A stretch of DNA of 64,000 nucleotides from Zeugodacus cucurbitae. Lineage: Eukaryota; Arthropoda; Insecta; Diptera; Tephritidae. The translations under genes were made by a program, and so were the position numbers. The stretch lies in NCBI RefSeq assembly GCF_028554725.1, contig NC_071671.1:43532001-43596000 (forward strand), given 5' to 3'. Numbering within the stretch: position 1 is the stretch's first letter; each line of letters starts with the position of its first letter. Below, one piece after another: positions 41,409-54,900 of this stretch. The notes under the pieces are model-generated. The model was given only the letters and a program-made list of their open reading frames with translations. It did not search any database and was not told the origin of the DNA.

Positions 41409-42455
41409 CTGGAAATGAAACAATTTGAAATTATAAAAAAATTAAAATAAAATATTTTTTACTCAGTTAGAATGTTTTAAAGTTTTGGGTTGTAAAAAAA
41501 TATTTTATGTAAGAAAAGTTAGTACAAGAATATCCGGTAAATACACATTTGAGTTAAGTATGATGTAGTAATTTGTGCCAATCTTATACCAGACCTAGTA
41601 TCTCTATGGAGATAAACACTATTCTACATGTATAGAGGGAAATGAAAAGACGTGCAACGATGGGGCTAACTCAGTTCCCTTAAGGATCCCAATACCCTAT
41701 ACCAATACTATATCAGCTTCTTCAAGTGTGGCTTAAAACAATATTTCTGAGAGGAACAGCTCAGTCCTTTGAACATTGAATATACCATAAAATTACTTTG
41801 AGATAGTGTTGATTGTGGTTAGACTAAAAGATTTCTCCTTTTAGAAATTTACTTGTAAGTTGTCATGGAAAGAAATTACTGTCGCAAAAGAAAACACTGG
41901 TTTCAACGAGCCTAGTATAGAATATATATTACTTAAGAAATAGTTAATGTGAGGTGTTTAACATAGGCAGTGTAAAACTGAGGAAACAGTTCTACATTAG
42001 TTGATCATGTTATGGACTGACTATACAGTAATAATACGAGTATAGTTTAAACAAGGGTAGTTTGAACAAGGGACAAACATAATCGGTTGAGTGTTTCCTG
42101 TTTGCATTTTGGATCATACAAGCTTCTAGAAACTCATTCGTCTGTTGACATTTCCCGGAAAGGTTTTTAGAGAGGGATGAAGACGATCATTTTTGATATA
42201 TTTGTCATGTTCTTAAGACGGTTGAAGCTTTTGAAACCTTTTCGACGTTAATGACGATATCAAGTGTAACAAAAGATTGTTTAATCTGTCAATTTACGTT
42301 AACGGAAAATACCCAAGTTTGCATACTATAACTTTGGGGTGTGATTCTCATACTTAGATCTTACAGATCACTTTCTAAATATATTTAAGTACGGTACAAA
42401 GATAATTAGAACTTAGAGTAGTACACATAATATCAATCAAATTCTAATACACTAA

Positions 42456-43763
42456 CAGCCGGTTCCACGAAATTATTTAATTGAAAATTAAGTTCCATTT
42501 AATTTTAATTTTGATTTTTATTTAACTTTGCACTTGAGTTTCCTGCGTTTCACCATTATTGACATTTGACATCCAAAAAGTTAAAATGCAGGGATGTTAG
42601 TAAGAATAACAGCTGATTTATGTAAACAAATAAATTGTATTTCTTTGTGAAAATGGTAAACAAATGGGAATTCAGCTGATAGAAAAGCGTAACCATGGTT
42701 ACATATGGCAGTATTTAAATAATATTTAAATGGCAAAGCGTGACCATTTAAATAAAAATTAAGTCAAATGGTGAAACTGAAATTAATTATTATACTCTCG
42801 CAACAAAGTTGCTAGAGAGTATTATAGTTTTGTTCACATAACGGTTGTTTGTAACACCCAAAACTAAACGAGTTAGATATAGGGTTATATATACCAAAGT
42901 GATCAGGGTGAAGAGTGGAGTTCAAATCCGAATGTCTGTCTGTGCAAGCTGTAACTTGAGTAAAAATTAAGATATCTTAATGATACTTGGCACACTTATT
43001 TCTCGGCACCATGGGAAGGTTGGTTTCGAAAATGCCCACAAAATGGCGAAAACCTTCTTAATATAGTCCAAAAATGAAAGAAATCGGACAATAACCACGC
43101 CCACCTCCCATACAAATGTTAGGTTGAAAATTACTAAAAGTGGGTTAACTTAACAACGAAAAACGTCATTAAATTTCACATAAGAAATGGCAGAGGGAAC
43201 ATGCACTCAGATTTTTTTACAAAATGGAAAATGGGCGTGGCGTCGCCCACTTACGGGTCAAAAACCATATCTCAGGAACTACTCGGCCGATTTCAATGAA
43301 ACTTGGTTTGTAATAGTTTCCTTAAATCCCAATGATATTTTGTGAAAATAGGCCAAATCGCTTCACAACCACGCCTACTTCAAATATACCAGAACTTTGA
43401 AGATGATCTGAATCGTTTACTTTACAATATATAAAGTAAGTACTAGTGAAGATATCGGTGCAGAACTTTGCACAAATTCCATGTTAATAGTATGGCAGCC
43501 CCATTCTAGAAATCGCCGAAATCGGACCATAGGTTTTTAAGGCCCCATATATCGACCTCGGTGCTTCTAACCTAATATTATGGTTTCCAACTTTCAATGG
43601 ACTTAATACAATATATATGACGAATATGTGGGTCAAATTGTGTATTTTATAATACTAATAAAGTTAAATACATAAATTGCCAGAGTATAAAATGTTCGGT
43701 TACACCCGAACTTAGCCCTTCCTTACTTGTTTTTCACTTAAATTCGTTTCGTGAAACCGGCTG
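42456..43763. mobile_element. PIF/Harbinger-like MITE with a nested repeat R
   Basis: The termini CAGCCGGTTCCACGAAAT and (reversed) CAGCCGGTTTCACGAAAC are inverted repeats, flanked by the trinucleotide TAA on both sides (42453-42455 and 43764-43766). TAA/TTA target duplications are typical of PIF/Harbinger. Without the nested repeat copy it is only about 370 bp and has no coding sequence. Confidence 0.75.
42791..43731 (+). repeat. Interspersed repeat R, copy 4 (internal deletion)
   Basis: Starts TATACTCTCGCAACAAAGTT and ends CCCTTCCTTACTTGTT. About 250 bp are missing near 43045 compared with copy 3. It lies wholly inside the MITE at 42456-43763. Confidence 0.88.
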
Positions 43764-43769
43764 TAAATG

Positions 43770-46270
43770 GATATGAGGGCAAGATAGTTGACTGGGTAAG
43801 GATTCACTGCGACTATTTTTATATAAAATTGTCGTATATCAGGAATATGTAAAGAAAACTGATCAGATTTAGAATGTTAAATGTTAAACGGAAATTGTTA
43901 TTTATGGTACATTGAATACTTTTTTATGTTAAAGTATGTTATTGTAAATAAAGTGTAGCACCAAATATTTAAGATGCTTTGGTCAATTCAGCGTACATAC
44001 TAATCTCTTATTGATTGGAAAATGTATCGGATTCATTATATAGAATGCCTTAAAATATTAAATCAGTCTTATAGACTGCTGCTCATAGGTCTCGACAATT
44101 GTAAATAGAAAAACCATACTAAATTTCAGTGGATTTTGTGTGAATGTATATGCAAGGCATAAGTGGCATAGGAAAGCCATCGAATAACGCTATTAACGCT
44201 ATATGTGCAATGTGTCTATATGTGCACATAGAATATACGAACTGAAGTTACTATAGAAATTTCGAAATTGAAAAATTGTATTTGACATGAAAGTGCGCAC
44301 ACAGCAAAACAAACCGAACTCCACACAATAACGCAGAGTCAAACTTGTAAAAACTTAAATTTTTTCCTCATACCACTTCCAGTGGGCAACAACGCGCTGC
44401 CCTGGACACTACCGCCCGTTACAATTGAAACTGAAAAGGGTGTTGCATGCTTTTTTGTTGCTCGGTCGCAATTCGCATTTGGAGTTAAGCGAGTTACAGC
44501 GCTTTTGCTGACTAGCTTTGTGGCTAGCAGGACATTCGCCTAGTTGCTCTCTCCCTTGCACCCTTGCAACACCAACTACTCCACTTGCCACCTCGCCACC
44601 GGCACCATGTGTGACTTAGAGTATTCACTTTGTATTCGCATTGTGGCGGTTCGGTTGCTGCGTTGCGTTTGCGTGCGCTGCATTGCAAACAAGCAGACAA
44701 CCAGCCAGGCAGCGAGCATATCAGTCATTCCATTTATACATATGAGCACATACATACATATATACAGCTGTATATATATGTATGTATGTATGTATAATAT
44801 GGCGGGTTGCATGCCTCAGCAATTCTTGCCATTCTGGCAAGCGGCATGTTCCACGCTTACATACCGTCAAACACAGGTGAATGTGCGTTTGCGAGCATGC
44901 GGTTGCATGGGTGTGGCAGGTTGCACAAATTCAATTACCACACAGTAAAAAGGAAACACAATGTTGTATGCTCACGAAGCGCACCCACAAAAAATGGCAC
45001 AAACAATCGCACATTTATATGCAAACCGTTATACTATGTGTACTCGTGTGTGCGCTCATACATGCGTGAGCGTACGTGTCCAGCACTGCTGATGCATTGC
45101 GAATTTTCATGTTTGCACGGCGCACTCCCCCCTGCGTCTGCTCTGCCACTTCACCCATTGAACTGCAGTTTTTTCCTCAGATTCTCTTTTCATTATTTTG
45201 TTGTTTTTGTTTTTTTTTCGATTTTGATGTTTTTCTCCATTTTCATCTTTTGAGCCGCGTTGGCGTTTTATCTCTGTTTTTGTAGACAGTTATTTGGCCA
45301 GCTATTCTCCCACATCATAGAAGCATGAAATAATATGTACACACACACACACACACATTACTACAAAAAAGACCTTTATATGTTCTCGCTTTTATTTGCT
45401 GACTGCTATTGAAAAGCGTGGTCTTATGTAATAAAAGATCATGCGGTTTTATCTCACATTTAGTGCATTTTATTAATCTTCTGGAAAAATAAGCTGCCAA
45501 TTTTTCATTCGATGGCATCCCGCTGGATTTCGATTTTTGATGAGTGTAAGCTTTTAAGATAGCTTAATTGAAATTTGAAAGGCACATTCATTGGCGTGAA
45601 TAGACGAACTCGTACAATTAGCTTGTTACATCAACAGAGTTTTGCAGCAATTTTCAGGTGAGAGTTGGTTCACCTCAGAAATATGTTATGTAGACTATTT
45701 TCGTGAAAAAAAAAAAACAAAAACAAAGTTCTTATAACTTTACAACAACTTATATTTACATTTGATTATTGAATAAAGATAGGAGTTGATGAAAGGCAGT
45801 TAGATATACTTATTAAGATAATACCTTAATTTTAAAGTCCATACATAATGAAAAAACCAACATGTATTTAAATTCTATGCCCATGCGATTGAAAATATAA
45901 ATGTAGATTTACAAAATATGGAATAGTATTTAAAACAATTCTTTCCGAATATTTGTCTTTCTTACTGTTCGTCTGGTATAAGATACACACAGGATCCTTG
46001 CGATTCCAACCCAAGAAAATTAACAGAGCAATCAAGATAATGCTCTCTGGAAAGAGATCGCCAAGACTGACACTTATTTAAAGCCAAAAACCATTAGTAA
46101 TAAAATGCCAGTGTGACAAATTGGAAGATTGCTTCAACCGGTAGTGCTCGATTACATTAATAAAATCGAATATGCTCGTACTTTTCTTTAAAGCCTTACG
46201 AACTTTTCAATCTGTCTGTGAAGCAATGACTTGGTTCTGTTGCTATTTGAATCGACCAATATAAATATGT
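43770..46270. other. Intron sequence with microsatellites
   Basis: 44540-45250 is GC-richer, with several overlapping chance ORFs on both strands but no domain. A palindromic CATACATATATACAG/TATATATGTATG tract at 44740-44800 and an (AC)n run at 45339-45357 are simple repeats. Nothing else is recognised. Confidence 0.6.
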
Positions 46271-46382
46271 AAGGAGGGGCTAAGTTCGGTTGTGACCGAA
46301 CATTTTATACTCTCGCAATTTATTTATTTAACTTTATTTATATTATATAATACACAATTTGACCCATTTGATTCGTCATATA
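46271..46382 (-). repeat. Interspersed repeat R, copy 5, right-end part
   Basis: Reverse orientation: AAGGAGGGGCTAAGTTCGGT, then TATACTCTCGCAATTTATTT and GACCCATTTGATTCGTC. It is cut by the Helitron and continues at 48265-48945. Confidence 0.85.
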
Positions 46383-47267
46383 TCTATACAAATAATATAA
46401 AGAGGAAATGTTTGTTTTTTTGTTTGTTTGTGTCGAATAGGCTCCGAAACTACTGAACAGATTTGAAAAATTCTTTCACCGTTGGAAAGCTATACTATCC
46501 CTGAGTGATATAGGCTATATTTAGTTTAAAAAAAAATAGGGTTCCTTACAAAAACTCCGATAATGTAAAAAAAATTCCAAAAAACTTTCTTTAATCGCGA
46601 ATGCTGCGAAAACGATTGAAGATATAAGTAAAAGTGATGTACTACAATTTTGTAGAACTTATCATTATCTACAAAAAACGTCGCGACATCATACCTCTAA
46701 CTATTATAGTTTTGTCACAATAAGCGATTTTATATAAAAAAATTAATTAAAATACCACTACTTGAAAAGGCTCTTTATTTATACCTTAGTATTAATCCTT
46801 ATCGTAATAAATGATTTATTATTTAAGATCGCTTCAAAACCTTTATATAACTTTTTGAATTATTAGATTCTGACATACCATGCAAAAGATATCACGAGTT
46901 AAAAATTTTGAAATTTTTGAATGGTCCTGTGCGGAATTAAAAATAATTGTCGCATGATAATAATATGATATGAAAATGAATTGTTGTTCGTTTGTGCCGC
47001 AAAAAAACGAGAACGGCCAAACCGATCTGGCTAATTTTAGCCTTGAAATATTCGTGGACGGCCAGAAAAAGATTAGAAAGTGAGTAAATATGAAAAAATT
47101 TCGAGGAAGATAATAATAAGAGAATTTTATTCGAGTTGAAAAGTAAAATATAAAAGAGAAAACAAAAAATTATAATTTGAAGGTTGTCATTGTTGCTTTG
47201 TTAAAATATTTTTGTTATTGTTCAATTGTATAAGGTTGTGTCGATAGCCCAAAACAATTTGTAACAA

Positions 47268-47400
47268 ATAAGGAAGGGCTAAGTTCGGGTCCAACCGAAC
47301 ATGTTATACTCTCACAATTTATTGATGTAATTTCATTAAGATAACACACAATTTTACCTATATATTCGACATAAAGTCCAATAGAAAATCATCATATATA
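47268..47400 (-). repeat. Interspersed repeat R fragment inside the Helitron (copy 6)
   Basis: AAGGAAGGGCTAAGTTCGGG, then TTATACTCTCACAATTTATT and AATTTTACCTATATATTCG, is a right-end fragment of repeat R in reverse orientation. Confidence 0.8.
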
Positions 47401-47419
47401 GTATATGAGGGCTGATGTA

Positions 47420-48220
47420 ATTCCAGAACCAATTTCACTCATTTTCACCACCAAGGTTAACGGGAATAGGGGCGACTTGGCACCTGTTAGTAGGCAAACA
47501 TACGGCACATTTGGCCTTGAAATTACTCCTAAATTGCAAATGAACGAAACACCAGTCAGCAAAATCGTCAAAAATAGCGCTTTAACGAAAATTTTCCAAA
47601 TATTCAAGAAGTCGTTGGAGGTACTGCACAGGACTTTAAAAGATCTTGATTGTCGATGAACGTTTTTGGTGGAGCCAGGATTCTGTTAGTAGGTGATTTA
47701 CGCCAGACTCTTCCAATTATTCCTGGATCAACTGTTACTGACGGGCTAATCGCATGCCTAAAATCATTTAATTTGTGACGACACATAAAGAATCGCCAAT
47801 TAACAACTAACATATGAGTGTTTTTGCAACAATACCAAATTGCGATTGTAGAAATAGTTGGCAGTTGACACCTCGATGGATTAATAGCATTTCCAATAGA
47901 TTTCTTTCACTTCATTGACTCGAAAGAGAAGTTTTCCTGACATGAAACCTCAATATGATAACCATAAATAACTGATTGAATGACCTATATTGGTGGTAAA
48001 AAAAAAAATTTCGATGATCTTAATGCGACAATTTAGAATTTCGGTCCAAGAGAGTTGACACAGCTACTACCCAGGATGACGTAGTCAATTATCCCAAACT
48101 ATTTAAAATTGCCTGTACTTTGCAATTAAAAGTAGTGTGAGTTGTAATCATGCTGCGTAACATAAATCAACCTCGAGTAATCAATATCGTCGCCGAAGCC
48201 AAGATTGGACCAACTTAATT
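47420..48220 (+). pseudogene. Helitron helicase remnants
   Basis: Plus-strand pieces of the PIF1-type helicase domain of Rep/Hel proteins. NETPVSKIVKNSALTKIFQ and KKSLEVLHRTLKDLD come before the Walker B region, which is followed by FGGARILLVGDLRQTLPIIP and a VIMLRNINQPR segment near 48150. The linking parts are deleted or out of frame. No Rep (HUH) domain is seen. It is non-functional. Confidence 0.82.
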
Positions 48221-48264
48221 TAATGTATACCTTAGCCACAAAAACGTGTGGCCGGGTCTGCTAG

Positions 48265-48945
48265 TATGGTATAAAGTCTATTGAAAGTTGGAAACCCTAA
48301 TATTAGGTTAGAAGCACCGAGGTCCTCATGTTCGATATATGGGGCCTTGAAAACCTATGGTCCGATTTCGGCGATTTTTAGAAAGGAGCTGCCACACTGT
48401 AAATGCAGTATTTATGCAAAGGTCTGTTCCGATATCTTCACTAGCGCTAACTTTACATATTGTAAAGTAAACTATTCTGATCGACTTTAAATTTCTGGTA
48501 TAGAGGAAGTAGGCGTGGTTATGGACCGATTTGACCTATTTTCACAACATATCATTGGGATGTAAAGAAAATATTACAAACCAAGTTTCATTGATATTGG
48601 TCGAGTAGTTTCGGAGATATGGTTTTTGACACATAAGTGGGCGGAGCCGCATCCACTTAAACTTTTGTATACCAATTTTGGTGGAGACCTTCTGTACCTT
48701 TTTTATAATGAAATTTAAGGTTTCTGGTGCTTTCCCTTACTGAATTAAAGCATTTTTAGTAATTAACTAAAAATTTAACCTTTGTATGGGAGGTGGGCGT
48801 GGTTATAATCCGATATCCTCCATCTGATTCTAGAAAGTTTGGTTGATATAGCTTAAGTAGTTTACGAGATATGTACAAAAAACTTAGAAGGGATCGGGGC
48901 CACGACCACTATAATACTTCTTAGCAACTTTGTTGCGAGAGTGTA
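48265..48945 (-). repeat. Interspersed repeat R, copy 5, left-end part
   Basis: Continues the copy broken at 46382. It runs through AAAGTCTATTGAAAGTTGG, several GTGGGCG boxes and ends with GCAACTTTGTTGCGAGAGTG, the left terminus of R. Confidence 0.85.
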
Positions 48946-48949
48946 AAAA

Positions 48950-51780
48950 TTAATTTCTTTCAAACAAGACGACTCTTTTTCGTCGAATTACTCTAGTTTA
49001 AGACAATAGTGATAGCCGAACAATTTTATTTTATGTTATTGATAATGTGATACAGATAATGTGTTGTAGATAGTTGTTGATCGATGTGATAAAACGTTGA
49101 TTTTTTTATTATCAAATGGACCATTTGACAGGAAGTCTTTCTTTGCTCTCAAATTTGATAACAGCAATTTTGGCCATTCTAACTTTGCGGTCTTCCCGGT
49201 CTTATATAGTAAATCGTAGTGTTATGAAGCTTAATTATATCACGACTTCGTTTAGAGAGATTAGATCTGTGGATCGTGGCATTTACGCCCATAACTGATG
49301 GAGGTCAATTGATTCGACAATTATTGTAATACCTTTTCTTTTTATTAACATTTATAATTGAGTATTTGCTAGGTATTTCGATATCTTTTCAGACTTGAGT
49401 AAACCTCTCCAATCATTATTCTATGTATTATTTGGGATGGTGACGAACTCTACAACTCAGAGAGATGCAAAATCGATCCTGTCATAATAAATTAATAAAT
49501 GTATAACTACTCAAACTTCGTTCCATTCAAATTTATTTCTTTATTCCACTTGCATGATGTTTGAAATTTTCCTCAGTACTAAATTCAAATACGATGAATT
49601 TTCGGTTGCATATTAAATCAGAATCAACAATTTTAGCGCACCAAATGTATTTCAAGCAAAATCTCACTTCACTCGAAACTATTCGCTCAGCTGGCGATTT
49701 ATTCCACGAAACATTTCATATCCTTTTCGATTAGAGAATATTTCACGGAAAATTCTACGAAAATTAATTTCAAACTTTAACCGCGAAATTTGCCGCACTT
49801 TAGCCAAGCAACTTGAGAGCTGTTTGTGCAAGCGCACTCGTGTGAATATAACGGCAACAAACTGCCGAAAATTGAGGCGATATGCAAAGAGATAAGTGTA
49901 CGAGGAATACAAGCGCATATGCTAGTGAGTTTGTATGTATGTTTATCGCTTTTCAGGCAGACGCAACAACTAAAAGCCGAAGCGCTTTCAACAAAATATT
50001 GTGTACTCGTAATTTCAATAATTTCAGCTGCGTTCGCCGCGGCGTGTGTAAGCCAACGCGTCTCTGGCATGGATTACTTGGCGTAATCGCCGTTGCAGCG
50101 GCAATAAAATCAGCAGCAAACGTGGCGTAAAAGACATTGAAAGGGCTGTCGTGCCGTCGGCGTGTGCGTGTGTGTGTCGGTTAACGTTTCACCATTTTTA
50201 TTGCAACCGTTTTGGCGTTTATGCACTCTACATATGCATTTGTATTGTAAATATGTATGAGAGCAAGTGATGTGCCGCTGTGAGGACACTTGGCAGCATG
50301 AACTACGGGCAAATTCACTTTAACTATGCGAAATCGGCACTCACTCACAGGCACATGCTACAGCTATATACTGACATGTCCTATAGGAAATGGACCGACT
50401 ACGAAGTTTTCATTAAAGCTGTTGCTAGTTGGAGTGCTTTTTCTTTTGTACTTTCCTAAGCGACATCCATCCATATGTTCATCCCCAAGAGACTGAACGC
50501 TTAAAGACAAAGAAGTTACAAGTTAAGATATTTATCCAGAAACACTTGTCTTAAAAACTTTCCGTTACCACGGTACCTTGGTTCATAATTATAGGAGAGA
50601 ATCTTTCTACTTTGTGACTCTCACAGAAGTATGTAAGATAACAAAAGTCGACACTTTGCTATTTTTTCGGTTCTCCGAGAACGAGATGAAGATTTGGAAA
50701 GCTTAAGCTTAATGACACTTTAATTTCAAGATTTTGATCCAACAGACTTAAAACGGATCACTCAAGACTGAAGATGCACTATCCATCCTTAAAGACCGAA
50801 CTAGATACACATTAGAGTTAGGAACCCTTCGTATGTATTATATAGATCACTATCTTACGGTACCTTAAACCTCAAAAAAAAAAAATTAGTATGTTTTCTC
50901 CTGGCTTAGTACTTGTGCCATCCTTAATATCTTGAGTTGAATCTTGAACGAAAATCCACTGGACCTCAGTTATAAAGAAGAGATGACATTGATGGGATTC
51001 CAGAATCCACGAAATTCATTTTGAGGTTATGACTGTCACATTAGTTCCAGTTTTTCCTACATGCTCTCCATCTAGAGCACATGCATATACATATGTATAT
51101 GTAAGTAATTGTAATCACCGCCGAGTGGCTAGAAGCTACAAAGGATATTGCACGACTTACGCTAAGTGAGTGCTGCGGCAAGTTTACGTACGCTCCACGC
51201 GTTATATTCGCCATACATACATGTATGTATATGCATATGTATATATTTGTAGCCATATAAAATATGTATGAATGGATGTTTGCTCGCGCGATTGTGTTTG
51301 TTAGTATTTTACTACTCGTTCAGTTATATTAAATTTAATGGCACTTGAAATTGTTGCAGCTGCTGTGCTGCACTTGCCTTGCACTACGCTCGGCTGCTCA
51401 CTTCGCGTCGTTGCTCACTTGCCTCACACACACACACACACACCGCTTTGCAAGTGTGAGAGTTCGCTTGCAGCGCGTCATATAAATTTTCATTAACCCA
51501 ACAAATTTGAATTTCTGTGGCAAGTAAACGTAAATTGTGTGGCCAACATAAATCTTAGCAAAAGTTGTTCACGTCCAATGTTCAAGTAAATACACTTTGG
51601 TGTATTGGCAAGCAGCGGTAACTGTATATACATGTACATACATATATGTATAGGTATATGTGTTTGTATGCGCGATTGTACGTGTTTGTTGCTGCCTGTA
51701 CTTTGGCCTTGGCATATTTTTATTTTTCTCTACGTTGATTTTTTTCAGGTGTATGTGTTTATGGGTGTGTGCTTCGGTGC
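48950..51780. other. Intron sequence, nothing recognised
   Basis: AT-rich with GC-richer islands at 49790-50180 and 51050-51480, an (AC)n run at about 51424-51445 and CATATG-rich stretches. Open stretches here (for example 49116-49298 and 49826-50086) have no domain. Confidence 0.6.
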
Positions 51781-51784
51781 TTAC

Positions 51785-51919
51785 CTTTTCAATTATGCAG
51801 ACGAGATTTATTGTGGATCCCATGTCGACGTGCAGCTCACCGGAGCCCAGTATAAATGCCTCGGGTACGACCACTTGCAGATTTACAAAATGCGAAATGA
51901 TGCCTGTCGGCGTTGATAC
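51785..51919 (-). CDS. dpr12: Dpr-family gene, Ig1/Ig2 boundary exon (exon B)
   Basis: A 135-nt exon (45 codons, phase 0 at both ends) between an acceptor (CTCCTTGCAG) and a donor (GAAAAG|GTAAGC). It reads VSTPTGIISHFVNLQVVVPE, then AFILGSGELHVDMGSTINLV and ends CIIEK. It holds the last strand of Ig1, the interdomain linker and the first strands of Ig2 with the first Ig2 cysteine. VSTPTG follows exactly after YECQ of exon A. Confidence 0.9.
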
Positions 51920-54900
51920 CTGCAAGGAGAGTAGATGTGCAAATGAAATTTCTGTTATAAAACTGTCAATTAATTTATATGTGAGTGTGGATATGGTTAA
52001 ATATTTACGTAAATATTTTACGATTTTAGTGGATTCTGGTGAAAGGAAATATTTAAAAATGATTCAACAATGTTTTTGTCTTCCTTTTTACAGGAAGCAT
52101 AAAAAGCATACAAAGAAAATTATTTATGAATATATATATATGTAATGCTCTTGCTTGACTTGATCTGACTTCGTGTTCCTATTGATAATTGTATTGACTT
52201 AACGAAATATATTTTTTGTAACTAAAATTGTTTTTATTAATAAATAAATTTTAAGCCTAATTGTAGGCAATATTCTGGCAATGAAACATCAAACAAGTCA
52301 ACAATAACATTTACTAGAATTTTCTCAAAAAAATTGTACAAGGTAGAAAGCCATCAGACTTATGATTTGAAAAGTTGGTTCAGAAATTCGGAAGAATTCA
52401 TTAGTTAAGCATCAATATTGAACTAGTAAATATAAAATTGGAATATATCTGATCAGGATTTCACAGATGTCATCTCTTAACTCATCGAGGAAAAATATGA
52501 GATGCTGCAAAAATGCTACTAAACTTCTTGTTCCGTGTTTAGACGTTTTCTAGCACTTTTAAAAAGGAAATACGTAAAACGTTGCCTACATCTAGGCTTA
52601 TAGCGTATTGGATTATTTTTACGCTTTATCAGAGTTAAAAACTTAATCAACAATAAATAATAGTTTTAATTTATTTGATATTTAAATACAATTACATGTG
52701 GAAGAAAGTCACCTTGACGCAACTTTGGGTCAGATAAGTATTAGTTTAGGAATTCGATTTTATCAATAAGATGAAAGGGATGAAGCATGACCCGATTTTA
52801 AAAATAGCAGGGAATGCAATCTTTTCCAACGGTACGTTAATGTTGATTGATTTCGAATAACTGCCTCTTATATTTGAAATATTATCAAGTAATTTGAATT
52901 TTTGCACTGTTACTTGGATTATTTTTTAATACAATGTGAATAAAGTGGCCTTAATAATTTGAGCCTTTTTGGTTTTACTCTAACAATTTGGATGGTACGT
53001 GTAAGTGCTCCTTACATTCCCATCATTTCAAGATATGAAATTTATTCATGTTTTCAGAAATTTATGGAATATGCATATAATACTAAGAACCCTACTAGTT
53101 TAGCTTATATTAAGACCAAACTGTAACTTAAAGTTAGAATATCTTATTCAGAATAATGTCACCAACAGTTTGCAAGTAAGAGGGAATTATTCGTTGGTTG
53201 CAAGACGGTCGATGGTTCGCTCAAGTCTATATTGTAGGACTTTAAATCAATAATTCATTAAACATATATTTAGAATAAAATTGTTAAGTTAATAAATGTG
53301 AGTGTGGTATTTATTTTGATCATCTTTGACAAAAAAGTGAAATTTAAATTTTATGGAAAATATGAAATAACTTGGATTAATGAAAAGTCAAAGCTCATAC
53401 TTTGCTTGAGATATTTATTTGATATTTTCAAAAAGTAATTTATAAATTTCCTTAACTCTAGTTGGCTTGTGCAAACTCCGTTTTCTGCACGCACAAACTT
53501 AGAAAGTTTTTGATATGTAAATATATATATGTGCATATATACCATATATCGTTTATATAAATATGTATATGTACAAAGACAAAATATGTCAACTTTCTTG
53601 ATATTTGCATAGCTTGGTGCTCAGCTGACTTACGCTGTTTCCTGGAATTCTGTAGTGTATGTATGTATGTATTATTAATTTCAATGAAATTGCATTACAT
53701 ATGCATATCTAGTTATAGTTATGTCATACTCGTATAAGAATAAACAAATGTAGATTAATATTCTTTATATATAAGTATTGTAGCCTTAGCTGTTGATATT
53801 GAACAGAGGGTTGCAAACTTGTATGTTAAATATAAATCAATTTTCAAATTTATGTATATATAGTAGTATGATGTATTTAGTTTCAGCAGTGATGTTGCTC
53901 ATACGCCGCGTACGTCATTTGCCTCATTATGGGTCTCGGCAATCATGACAAGAATTTGAACCATAGAACTCTGGTATGGTAATTAAAGGTTCTGCTTATA
54001 TTGTTGCAAAATCAACAAATTTGACCTAAAGAAGGTTACCTTGCAGCTTTTATAGTTTAGAAATATGCGATAAGTCTACATTATGTTATTATTGTTGAAT
54101 ATTTTGTCGGTAGAGTTAAAATATTCATGAACGTCTATGACACCTTGCCCAAAACATGGCCAGTTACAATGTAATAAACTAAAACTGTGTTGAAAGCTGG
54201 TGCTACAACCAATCATATTCGTAAATCCATCGATCTTGCACACATTGTCAATTTTAAAATTTAATACCGATCCCCAAGAAAGATTCTGATTGTTGTAGTC
54301 TACATACAAGCCATATTGACGGAAGAGGTATCCAGAGTGTTCCCACATGTCCAGTTAGATATACTTTAACGCAAGCGGGGTTATCAAACTGCCATCAGAG
54401 GTAACGAAATCTCTAACGAGCGGGTTTGTAAGGCTCGAATTCAGCCACCTGATAGATCTTGATATGCGTTTGGCAGGTTTGGCAAGCATTAATTTACTAT
54501 GCTGTTCACCTACAGCCAGACTCTTAGTTCCAATGAAGAAGTTCCATGAGCTTGGACGGGAGATGAGGTTCTTACGCAACCGGACCAGACATCAAGTGAT
54601 TCCAAATGATTCTGATGGTGAAAGATAAATTTGTGGAAATCGACTGCCGCAGTTTTTTGACAATATGTACGAGGATTGAGTGGCATTGTCATGTTATCTT
54701 CAAAATCTCAACAAGTTGTTGAACAAAACTATGCTTATTTAACATTCTAACTATGCTAAAGGGAGCATTCAGATCAAAAAACCTATTAAAAACAATTTAA
54801 TGAATTAACTCTTTCTCATTTTTTAATCCTCTGTCGTTTCGTGCCGTAATTTGTTCATCATTTTTATCAAGTTCGCAGTCGGTATCAATCAGCAAATCGT

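Larger units (their letters stand above)
46383..48264 (+). mobile_element. Helitron, decayed, inserted in repeat R
   Basis: It begins with TC (TCTATACAAATAATATAAAG) and ends in CTAG. A hairpin GCCACA-AAAACG-TGTGGC at 48235-48252 stops 8 bases before the CTAG, as in Helitron 3' ends. It lies between A (46382) and T (48265) of the repeat, the expected target, with no duplication. The interior has remnants of the PIF1-like helicase. A fragment of repeat R lies inside it. Confidence 0.88.
41409..51784 (-). other. dpr12: Dpr gene intron between exons B and C (10.4 kb)
   Basis: Both splice sites are seen (donor AAG|GTAAGC at 51785/51784, acceptor before 41408). It contains a PIF/Harbinger-like MITE with repeat R (42456-43763) and a Helitron inside another repeat R (46271-48945). 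The remaining unlabelled parts are AT-rich, with microsatellites at 44740-44800 (CATA/TATG) and 45339-45357 (AC). I see no other gene in it. Confidence 0.85.

Noticed and set aside
44544..45253. Overlapping open frames on both strands in a GC-richer intron stretch
   Set aside because: The products are rich in Cys, His and Tyr from CATA/TATG microsatellites and have no domain.
49116..49298. 60-codon plus-strand ORF ending in a DRGIYAHN segment that resembles the end of an Ig domain
   Set aside because: It is on the opposite strand to the dpr gene, lacks the YxC cysteine and splice sites, and the similarity is only a few residues.
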